A DNA stretch of 64,000 nucleotides from an uncultured Phycisphaerae bacterium (GTDB lineage: Bacteria; Planctomycetota; Phycisphaerae; UBA1845; Fen-1342), in assembly GCA_937928595.1 (NCBI GenBank), contig CALGJV010000010.1:100592-164591 (forward strand), given 5' to 3'. The notes below the pieces were generated by a model, which worked only from the letters and a program-made list of their open reading frames with translations, searched no databases and was not told where the DNA came from. Below, piece after piece: positions 1-6,573 of this stretch. A program made the position numbers and the translations under genes. Positions within the stretch are counted from its first letter, which is position 1. Every line of letters starts with the position of its first letter.

Positions 1-1068
1 TCCGTGGCGCCGGCCGCCGCACAGCACGCGGGCCCCGGCGGCGACGGCCTCGGCCACCCAGCGCTCGACGCGGACCGCTTCGTCCTCCGAGATCAGCGGT
101 CCCAGGTCGGTTGCCTCGTCGAGCGGGTCGCCCAGCCGCAGACGCGAAGCGCGCTCGATGAGGCGCGTCCGCAGCGGTTCGTAGATGCTCCGGTGCGCGA
201 ACACCCGCTGCACGCTGATGCAGCTTTGTCCGGACTGGTAGAACGCGCCGAACGTCAGGCGGTCGGCGGCGAAGTCGAGGTCGGCGTCGGCATCCACCAG
301 GCACGCCGCGTTGCCGCCGAGCTCGAGCGCGACGCGCTTGCGGCCGGCCCGGGTCTTGAGATCCCAGCCCACCGCGGGCGAGCCCGTGAAGCTGAGCAGG
401 GCGACGCGCTCGTCGGTCACGAGCGGGTCGGCGTCGGCGGCGCTGCACGGCAGAATCGAGAACGCGCCGGGCGGCAGGTCGGTTTCCGCCAGAATCTCCC
501 CCAGCAGCAGCGCCCCGACCGGCGTGGCCGACGCGGGCTTGAGCACCCACGGGCAGCCGGCCGCGATCGCCGGTCCGACCTTGTGGGCGACGAGGTTCAT
601 CGGGAAGTTGAAAGGCGTGATGAAACCGCACACCCCGACCGGAAAGCGGCGCACGAGGGCCTGGTAGCCGGTCGCGCGGGGGCTGATGTCGAGCGGCAGC
701 CACTCGCCGGTGATGCGCACGGCCTCCTCGGCGGCAAGGCGGAGCGTGTCGATGAGGCGCGTGACCTCACCGCGGGCGTCGCGGATCGGCTTGCCGGCCT
801 CGATCGCCAGCGCGGCGGCGAACTCGGTCTGACGCTCAGTGATGCGCTGCACGAGGTGCGTGAGGACGGCCTGACGGCGGTGCGAAGGCAGGCGGCGGAC
901 GGCCTCGCGCGCCGCCGCGGCCTGGCCGATCGCCTCGGTCACGAGTGCCCGGTCGGCGCGGGCGACCCGCGTCACCGGAGCGCCCGTGTACTTGTTTGAT
1001 ACGAAAAGTTCCGTGCCGGTTTCGACCGGGCGGCCGGCCAGGAAACAACGGTATCGGTCGTGCAGCAT
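1..1068 (-). CDS. NAD(P)-dependent aldehyde dehydrogenase, C-terminus cut by window edge
   Basis: Only the first 356 codons are present; the frame is open to base 1 and the C-terminus lies outside. The translation has the aldehyde dehydrogenase superfamily hallmarks: the FITPFNFP nucleotide-binding segment, KPASATP, FTGSPAVG, the general-base Glu in ELGGNA (about residue 249) and the nucleophilic Cys in QSGQSC (about residue 283). The 34-residue Glu-Cys spacing is normal for the family. Start ATG at 1068 is preceded by a GGAG motif. The family oxidises aldehydes to acids with NAD(P)+; the substrate cannot be told from sequence. It diverges from rex across 363 bp, so a redox-linked role is plausible but inferred. 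Confidence 0.9.
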   Translation of the reverse strand, partial: MLHDRYRCFLAGRPVETGTELFVSNKYTGAPVTRVARADRALVTEAIGQAAAAREAVRRLPSHRRQAVLTHLVQRITERQTEFAAALAIEAGKPIRDARGEVTRLIDTLRLAAEEAVRITGEWLPLDISPRATGYQALVRRFPVGVCGFITPFNFPMNLVAHKVGPAIAAGCPWVLKPASATPVGALLLGEILAETDLPPGAFSILPCSAADADPLVTDERVALLSFTGSPAVGWDLKTRAGRKRVALELGGNAACLVDADADLDFAADRLTFGAFYQSGQSCISVQRVFAHRSIYEPLRTRLIERASRLRLGDPLDEATDLGPLISEDEAVRVERWVAEAVAAGARVLCGGRRHG

Positions 1069-1089
1069 GTCAGGGCTCCGGGCGGCTCG

Positions 1090-1118
1090 AATCTAGCGGA
1101 AGGCGTGAGGGGCCACAA
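1090..1118 (-). promoter_or_regulatory. Candidate promoter of the aldehyde dehydrogenase gene
   Basis: On the minus strand TTGTGG (1118-1113) is followed after 17 bp by TAGATT (1095-1090), giving a predicted short leader before the ATG at 1068. Matches are partial (about 3/6 and 4/6), so this is a weak call supported mainly by position and spacing. Confidence 0.3.
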
Positions 1119-1360
1119 GAACGACATCCGGCACGTCCCAGTACAACAACGCTGCGGGAAACTGGGCACTGGGGCGACAACGGGGTCCATTGCGGGTGCA
1201 TCGGCGGGCGAGGACGGGCCGGTTGGCGTTGTAAGCTGTTGGTGGATTTCGAGTTATGTGGCCGGCGCCGCCGCGCGCAAATCGGGTCGAAACGATACGA
1301 TATATGGATGTCTGGCTGCGGAGGGCTGAAAACCAAGCCGTGTGAAACCCCGGATAGCAT

Positions 1361-1389
1361 TTGACATTCGGCTCCGGTTATGCTACCTT
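1361..1389 (+). promoter_or_regulatory. Putative promoter of the rex-hydrogenase operon
   Basis: A perfect -35 hexamer TTGACA (1361-1366) is followed by 17 bp and TACCTT (1384-1389) as a weak -10. The Rex operator begins at the last -10-flanking base, so a bound repressor would cover the transcription start. The remainder of the 1069-1431 intergenic region shows no gene or RNA that I recognise. Confidence 0.45.
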
Positions 1390-1407
1390 TCGTGAAGTCG
1401 TTCACAA
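1390..1407 (+). promoter_or_regulatory. Rex operator (ROP site)
   Basis: The 18-mer TCGTGAAGTCGTTCACAA matches the known Rex consensus TTGTGAA-N4-TTCACAA at 13 of 14 specified positions. It sits directly downstream of the putative -10 and about 25 bp before the first possible rex start codon. Rex proteins bind such sites at low NADH/NAD+ and release when NADH rises, so the operon should be derepressed by reducing conditions. A second isolated TTCACAA half-site lies at 1418-1424. Confidence 0.85.
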
Positions 1408-1431
1408 CGAAAGCCGATTCACAATGGCAGA

Positions 1432-2157
1432 ATGATGTACAAGGCACAGCTAACCGAGGCGATGATGACCGGCAGCGCGACCAGCTCGTCCGCGGTAGAG
1501 CCCGTGCGGACCGCGGCCCCAATCGAGATCCCGGTGAGGATGGTGGAACGCTTGAGTGCCTATCGACGGCAGTTGCGGCGATGGGTGGCGGAAGGCCGGA
1601 CCCGGATCTACTCCCACGAACTCGGGGCCCTCGTGGGCGGCACGCCCGCCCAGGTCCGCCGCGACCTGATGACCATCGGATATACGGGCAGCCCGGCCCG
1701 CGGATACGAGGCCACGGGCTTGATTGAGCGCATCAGCCAGCTCCTCGACGCCCCAACGCGTCAGGGGGTCGCGCTGGTGGGCGTGGGCTACCTCGGGCGC
1801 GCGATTCTGAACTACTTCAGCAAGACGCATCCGGATCTGCCGATTCTCGCGGCGTTCGACGTGGCGCCGGAGAAGATCGGCCGGGTGCTCGACGGTTGCC
1901 GCTGCTATGCGATGACCGAACTGGAGGCCGTGCTCGGCACGCAGCCGGTCACGGTCGGCATCGTGGCGGTGCCGGTGGAGGCGGCGCAGGGCGTGGCGGA
2001 CCGGCTGATTCAGGCCGGCGTCCGCGGTCTGCTGAACTTCACGCCGACGCGGCTGCGTGTGCCCCCCGAGGTGTACGTCGAGGACGTGGACATCGCCGTG
2101 TCGCTGGAGAAGGTGGCGTTCTTCGCGCGGCACGGGGCGGGCAGCGACGAGGAGTAG
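1432..2157 (+). CDS. rex: Redox-sensing transcriptional repressor Rex
   Basis: This is a Rex repressor: a winged-helix DNA-binding domain (from about residue 35, with the recognition region around AQVRRDLMTIGYTG) followed by a Rossmann NAD(H)-binding domain carrying GVGYLG (about residues 116-121) and the terminal segment EVYVEDVDIAVSLEKVAF typical of the family. Rex senses the NADH/NAD+ ratio and represses fermentative and hydrogenase genes. The 241-aa reading is about 30 residues longer than usual Rex proteins. ATG codons at 1462 and 1465, preceded by GAGGC, would give a more typical length, so the start is uncertain. It heads the hydrogenase operon and has its own operator upstream, which predicts autoregulation. 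Confidence 0.93.
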   Translation: MMYKAQLTEAMMTGSATSSSAVEPVRTAAPIEIPVRMVERLSAYRRQLRRWVAEGRTRIYSHELGALVGGTPAQVRRDLMTIGYTGSPARGYEATGLIERISQLLDAPTRQGVALVGVGYLGRAILNYFSKTHPDLPILAAFDVAPEKIGRVLDGCRCYAMTELEAVLGTQPVTVGIVAVPVEAAQGVADRLIQAGVRGLLNFTPTRLRVPPEVYVEDVDIAVSLEKVAFFARHGAGSDEE

Positions 2158-2161
2158 GACC

Positions 2162-2677
2162 GTGTCACCCGAATCGGTGGGTTGCGCCTGTGCGACCGAG
2201 ACGCTCCAGGCGGACGCGGTGCTGGACCGCTTCCCCGAGGCCCGCCGCGAGCACCTGATCCCGATTCTCCAGGCCGTGCAGGACGAGTTCGGCTACCTCT
2301 CGCAGGCGAACATGCTCGCGATCGGGCGGCGGCTCAACTTGCCGGTCAGCAAGGTCTACGGCGTTGCGACTTTTTACAACCAATTCCGCTTCCAGCCGCG
2401 GGGCCGGGTGCACTGCCAGGTGTGCCGCGGCACCGCCTGCCACGTGAAGGGTTCGGCCACCGTGCTCGAAGCGATTCGCCAGGCGCTCAAGATCGACCCG
2501 GGCCAGACCTCGCGCGACGGGCAGTTCAGCCTCGAGGTGGTGGCGTGCATCGGCGCCTGCGGTTTGGCGCCGGTGGTCACGATGAACGGCGAATTCCACG
2601 CGAGCGTGACGCCGGACAGCGTCCGCAAGCTCGTGCAGCAGTACGCGAAGGATACGCAGAATGGCAACGGGAAGTAA
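2162..2677 (+). CDS. hydC: [FeFe]-hydrogenase subunit HydC, NuoE-like [2Fe-2S] protein
   Basis: A 171-aa member of the NADH dehydrogenase 24-kDa (NuoE) family. The thioredoxin-like [2Fe-2S] domain has cysteines at about 88, 93, 129 and 133 (VCRGTAC and CIGAC), the expected four ligands, after an N-terminal helical part containing GYLSQANMLAI and YGVATFYNQF. In trimeric hydrogenases this subunit joins HydB and HydA and carries electrons between the flavin subunit and the H-cluster subunit. The GTG start at 2162 lies 4 nt after the rex stop and follows GAGGAG; an upstream in-frame start would sit inside rex. Its 3' end overlaps hydB by 17 nt, suggesting translational coupling. Confidence 0.93.
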   Translation: MSPESVGCACATETLQADAVLDRFPEARREHLIPILQAVQDEFGYLSQANMLAIGRRLNLPVSKVYGVATFYNQFRFQPRGRVHCQVCRGTACHVKGSATVLEAIRQALKIDPGQTSRDGQFSLEVVACIGACGLAPVVTMNGEFHASVTPDSVRKLVQQYAKDTQNGNGK

Positions 2678-4664
2678 CGGAAACGCGGCCGGCGGACCGT
2701 GCGCTTGTGCGCGATGCGCCAACCCGCTGCTGACGGCCGAGGATCGGGCGGCGCTGCTCGGCCCGGCTCCGGCGGACACGCCGGAGACGCAGGCCCAGCG
2801 GGAGATTCGGCTGGCGCTGCTGCGGCGCGACCGCGTCGAGCGTCCGGCGATCTTCGTCGGGGCTGGCACGTGCGGCCTGGGCGCGGGCGCCGGCAAGACA
2901 CTGGCGGCCGTGCGGCAGTACCTGGCCGAGCGGCAGATCGCGGCCGACGTGGTCGAAGTCGGCTGCATCGGGATGTGCTCGGCCGAGCCGCTGGTCGACG
3001 TGCAGTTGCCCGGCCGCACGCGGGTGTGTTTCCGGGCGATCACGGCCGACAAGGTGCCGGGGCTGCTCGAGTCGGCGTTGGCCGGGCAGATTCCGGCGGC
3101 GCACGTGCTGGGGCAGTTCCGAGGGGTGCAGCTCCAGTCGTGGCTGGACGTGCCGTACCTGGATGAGCACCCGTTCTTCAGCCCGCAGACGCGCTGGGTG
3201 CTGGCGAACTGCGGGCTGATCGATCCGAACAGCCTGGAGGAATACCTGGCGCGCGGCGGGTACCGGGGCTTGGCGCAGGTTCTGCGCAACATGACGCGGG
3301 CCGAGCTGTGCGACCTGGTCGAGCGGAGCGGGCTGCGGGGGCGCGGCGGCGGCGGTTTTCCGACGGGGAGGAAGTGGAAGATCGCGTTGAACTCGCCGGG
3401 CGACCAGAAGTACCTGATCTGCAACGCCGACGAGGGGGACCCCGGCGCGTTCATGGACCGGGCCGTGATCGAAGGGGACCCGCACCGGCTGGTGGAGGGC
3501 ATGGCGGTCGCCGCGTACGCGATCGGCGCGAGCAAGGCCTACGTCTACATCCGGGCGGAGTACCCGCTGGCGATCAAGCATCTCGAACACGCCATCCGTC
3601 AGGCGCACGCGGCCGGCCTGCTGGGCGAAAACATTTTGGGCAGCGGTTTCGACCTGCACATCACGCTCAAGCAGGGCGCCGGGGCGTTCGTGTGCGGCGA
3701 GGAAACGGCCCTGATCAACAGCATCGAGGGGCGGCGCGGCATGCCGCGGCCGCGCCCGCCGTTCCCGGCGGTGTCGGGGGCGTTCGGCAAGCCGACCGTA
3801 ATCAACAACGTGGAGACGCTGGCGAACCTGCCGACGCTGCTGGAGCTGGGGGCGGAGTCGTTCGCGGCGGTGGGCACGGCCGGCAGCAAGGGCACGAAGG
3901 TGTTCGCGCTGTCGGGCAAGGTGGCCCGGACGGGGCTGATCGAAGTGGCGATGGGCACGACCGTGCGGCGGATCGTGTTCGACATCGGCGGGGGGATCCC
4001 GGACGGCAAGGCTTTCAAGGCGGTGCAGATCGGCGGGCCGTCGGGCGGGTGCATTCCGACGGCGCACCTGGACATCGAGATCGACTACGACTCGCTCAAG
4101 ACCGTGGGCGCGATGATGGGGTCGGGCGGCCTCGTCGTGATGGACGAGGACAACTGCATGGTGGACGTCGCGAAGTTCTTCATGGACTTCATCCAGCGCG
4201 AGAGCTGCGGGAAGTGCATTCCCTGCCGCGAAGGCACGCGCCACATGCTGGAGATCCTCCAGGCGATCACGCGCTCGCGCCGGAACGAGAGCGGCTACAA
4301 GGCCCTGGAGCGTTTCAAGGGCGTGATGTACCTGAACCGGCTCGCGGAGGTCATCCGCGACACGAGCCTGTGCGGCCTGGGCCAGTCGGCCCCGAACCCG
4401 GTGCTCAGCACGCTGCGCTGGTTCCGCGAGGAGTACGAGGCGCACGTGTTCGAGCGCAAGTGCCCGGCGGGCGCGTGCAGCGAGCTGCTGTCGTACCGGA
4501 TCGACGCCGACAAGTGCCACGGCTGCACGCTGTGCGCGTTGAAGTGCCCGACCGAGGCGATCATGGGGGCGAAGCGGGCCCCGCACTACATCGTGCCGGA
4601 GAAGTGCATCGCCTGCGGCACGTGCGTCAGCCTGTGCCGGTTCGAGGCCATCGTCGCGGAATGA
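2661..4664 (+). CDS. hydB: [FeFe]-hydrogenase subunit HydB, NuoF-like NADH/FMN subunit
   Basis: A 667-aa flavoprotein subunit. Domains in order: an N-terminal thioredoxin-like [2Fe-2S] domain (AGTCGLGAGAG, GCIGMCSAEP), a NuoF core with the glycine-rich flavin/NADH motif GRGGGGFPTGRKW (about 226-238) and NADEGDPGAFMDR, an SLBB region, the NuoF [4Fe-4S] site ESCGKCIPCREG (cysteines about 516, 519, 522), and two C-terminal [4Fe-4S] ferredoxin motifs (CHGCTLCALKCP and CIACGTCVSLC). This is the architecture of HydB/HndC of NAD(P)-linked bifurcating hydrogenases, where FMN splits or merges electrons between ferredoxin and NAD(H). Cytoplasmic. Starts inside the hydC 3' end; hydA follows after 49 nt. 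Confidence 0.95.
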   Translation: MATGSNGNAAGGPCACARCANPLLTAEDRAALLGPAPADTPETQAQREIRLALLRRDRVERPAIFVGAGTCGLGAGAGKTLAAVRQYLAERQIAADVVEVGCIGMCSAEPLVDVQLPGRTRVCFRAITADKVPGLLESALAGQIPAAHVLGQFRGVQLQSWLDVPYLDEHPFFSPQTRWVLANCGLIDPNSLEEYLARGGYRGLAQVLRNMTRAELCDLVERSGLRGRGGGGFPTGRKWKIALNSPGDQKYLICNADEGDPGAFMDRAVIEGDPHRLVEGMAVAAYAIGASKAYVYIRAEYPLAIKHLEHAIRQAHAAGLLGENILGSGFDLHITLKQGAGAFVCGEETALINSIEGRRGMPRPRPPFPAVSGAFGKPTVINNVETLANLPTLLELGAESFAAVGTAGSKGTKVFALSGKVARTGLIEVAMGTTVRRIVFDIGGGIPDGKAFKAVQIGGPSGGCIPTAHLDIEIDYDSLKTVGAMMGSGGLVVMDEDNCMVDVAKFFMDFIQRESCGKCIPCREGTRHMLEILQAITRSRRNESGYKALERFKGVMYLNRLAEVIRDTSLCGLGQSAPNPVLSTLRWFREEYEAHVFERKCPAGACSELLSYRIDADKCHGCTLCALKCPTEAIMGAKRAPHYIVPEKCIACGTCVSLCRFEAIVAE

Positions 4665-4713
4665 TGCGTCGCGCCCGCCCCGTCGCGGTCGGGCGCCGGG
4701 AGTCAAACGCCCC

Positions 4714-6435
4714 ATGCAGATCGAAGTGAACAACCGGATGATCGAGGCCCGGCCGGGCGAGATGCTTCTGACCGCGCTGCGACGGGCGCACGTGAACGTG
4801 CCGACGCTGTGCAACCTCGAACACCTGACGCCGACCGGCGCGTGCCGGTTGTGCGTGGTCGAGGTCGAGGGGCAGCGGAACCTCGTGCCGAGCTGCGCGT
4901 TTCCCGTGCAGGAGGGCATGAAGGTCCGCACGCACTCGCCGCGGGCGGTCGGCGCCCGCAAGACCATCGTCGAGCTGCTGCTCGCCAACCACCCGGACGA
5001 CTGCCTCTACTGCGTGCGGAACAACAACTGCACCTTGCAGTCGCTGGCGGCCGAGCTCGGCGTGCGCGAGCGGCGCTTCCGCGCCGAGCGCAGCAACACC
5101 TACCACGCCGACACGTCCAGCGCGTCGATCGTGCGCGACCCGTCCAAGTGCATCCTGTGCGGCAAGTGCGTGCGCGTCTGCGAGGAGGTTCAGGGCGTCG
5201 CAGCCATCGACTTCATCCACCGCGGCAGCCGCACGCACGTCGGCACGGCCTTCGACCAGGGCCTGAACGTCTCGAGCTGCATCAATTGCGGCCAGTGCAT
5301 CATGGTCTGCCCGACGTCCGCGCTGCGCGAGCAGAGCGCCATCAAGGAGGTCCTCGACGCCCTCCGCAACCCCGACCGCTTCGTGGTCGTGCAGCACGCG
5401 CCGGCCGTGTCGGTCACGCTGGCCGAGGAGTTCGGCCTGCGCCCCGGGGCCGACGTGGACGGCTGCCTGACGGCCGCGCTGCGGCGGCTCGGGTTCCGGC
5501 GCGTGTTCGACACGTCGTTCTCGGCCGACCTGACGATCATGGAGGAGGCGTCGGAGCTGGTGCGCCGCCTCCGCACGGGCGGCCGGCTGCCGATGTTGAC
5601 GAGCTGCTCGCCCGGGTGGATCAAGTACGTGGAGGAGTTCCATCCGGACTTCGTGCCGAACCTGTCGACCTGCAAGAGCCCGCAGCAGATGCTGGGGGCG
5701 CTGATCAAATCGTTCTTCGCGCAGCGCGAGGGCCTCGACCCGGCGAAGATCTACTCCGTGGCGATCATGCCCTGCACCGCCAAGAAGTTCGAGGCCGGGC
5801 GGCCCGAGCTCGGCCGCGACGGGCGGCCGGACGTCGACGCCGTCCTGACGACGCGCGAGCTGGCCCGCATCTTCCGCCTGCGCGGCATCGACCCGACGCG
5901 GGTCGTGCCGGAATCGGCCGACCACCCGTTCGGCGAGCGCACGACGGCCGGCAAGTTGTTCGGCGCGACCGGCGGCGTGATGGAGGCGGCGCTGCGCACC
6001 GCGCACCACCTGCTGACCGGACGCGAACTCGAGGAGCTCAAGGTCAAGCCGGTGCGCGGCCTCGAGGGCGTCAAGGAAGCCCGCGTGCGGATCAACGGCG
6101 TGGAGCTGGGCGTCGCGGTCGCCAGCGGCCTGGCGAACGCCGGCCGGCTGCTCGGCGAGGTCCGCGCCGGCCGGGCGGACCTGCAATTCATCGAGGTGAT
6201 GACGTGTCCGGGCGGCTGCATCGCGGGCGGCGGGCAGCCGCTGGGAGCGGACCGGGACGCGGTCCGGGCCCGGATGCGGGCGCTGTACCAGATCGACCGG
6301 GACGAGCCCGTGCGCGTGTCGCACCGCAACGAGGCGGTCCGCCGCCTGTACGACGAGTTCCTCGACGAGCCGCTCAGCGAAGCCAGCCACCGCCTCCTTC
6401 ACACGCACTACCACGCCCGCGAGGTGATCCGCTAG
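4714..6435 (+). CDS. hydA: [FeFe]-hydrogenase catalytic subunit HydA (group A, modular)
   Basis: A 573-aa catalytic hydrogenase. Modules in order: plant-type [2Fe-2S] (Cys33, 44, 47, 61), His-Cys3 [4Fe-4S] (His93, Cys97, Cys100, Cys106), two [4Fe-4S] motifs (CILCGKCVRVC, CINCGQCIMVC), then the H-cluster domain with L1 TSCSPGW (about 296-302), L2 MPCTAKKFE (about 352) and L3 EVMTCPGGCIAGGG (about 494). A small-subunit-like tail with the terminal YHAREVIR region is present. It interconverts H2 and protons plus electrons. With HydB and HydC it should form the NADH- and ferredoxin-linked trimer. L1 has serine after the first cysteine instead of the textbook second cysteine. A GGGAG motif precedes the ATG. 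Confidence 0.96.
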   Translation: MQIEVNNRMIEARPGEMLLTALRRAHVNVPTLCNLEHLTPTGACRLCVVEVEGQRNLVPSCAFPVQEGMKVRTHSPRAVGARKTIVELLLANHPDDCLYCVRNNNCTLQSLAAELGVRERRFRAERSNTYHADTSSASIVRDPSKCILCGKCVRVCEEVQGVAAIDFIHRGSRTHVGTAFDQGLNVSSCINCGQCIMVCPTSALREQSAIKEVLDALRNPDRFVVVQHAPAVSVTLAEEFGLRPGADVDGCLTAALRRLGFRRVFDTSFSADLTIMEEASELVRRLRTGGRLPMLTSCSPGWIKYVEEFHPDFVPNLSTCKSPQQMLGALIKSFFAQREGLDPAKIYSVAIMPCTAKKFEAGRPELGRDGRPDVDAVLTTRELARIFRLRGIDPTRVVPESADHPFGERTTAGKLFGATGGVMEAALRTAHHLLTGRELEELKVKPVRGLEGVKEARVRINGVELGVAVASGLANAGRLLGEVRAGRADLQFIEVMTCPGGCIAGGGQPLGADRDAVRARMRALYQIDRDEPVRVSHRNEAVRRLYDEFLDEPLSEASHRLLHTHYHAREVIR

Positions 6436-6505
6436 GGGTCACCGGGCGGCGGGTGCGTATGGGGCGTCGGAGGTTTCCGATAGGATAGGCGACGGGCGGG
6501 CCGGT

Positions 6506-6535
6506 CCCCGGGGCCGGCGCGCCGGCCCTCCGGGG
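6506..6535. other. Long GC hairpin between hydA and the sensory hydrogenase gene
   Basis: Positions 6511-6528 are a perfect 18-nt palindrome (GGGCCGGCG/CGCCGGCCC), extended by CCCCG on the left and CGGGG on the right with a two-base bulge. There is no T-run, so it is not a standard intrinsic terminator. In the 138-bp gap between hydA and the next gene it could stabilise the 3' end of the upstream message or lower expression of the downstream sensor genes. Confidence 0.5.
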
Positions 6536-6573
6536 CAGGAGCGGCGTCCGGCGCGACCGGGCGCCGGGAGCAC

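Noticed and set aside
4..999. A 331-codon plus-strand frame at the left edge
   Set aside because: It is antisense to a convincing aldehyde dehydrogenase and has no recognisable protein motif.
1418..1424. A second complete Rex site
   Set aside because: Only one TTCACAA half-site is present; the upstream half does not match, so it is noted as a half-site only.
1069..1431. tRNA or small RNA gene in the largest gap at the left
   Set aside because: No tRNA TpsiC-arm pattern or cloverleaf could be found by eye; the only supported elements are the promoters and the Rex site. The same was true of 23714-24066 and 59260-59453.
2577..4988. An 803-codon antisense frame over hydB
   Set aside because: It is opposite clear NuoF-type coding sequence and has the Arg/His-rich composition of a shadow frame.
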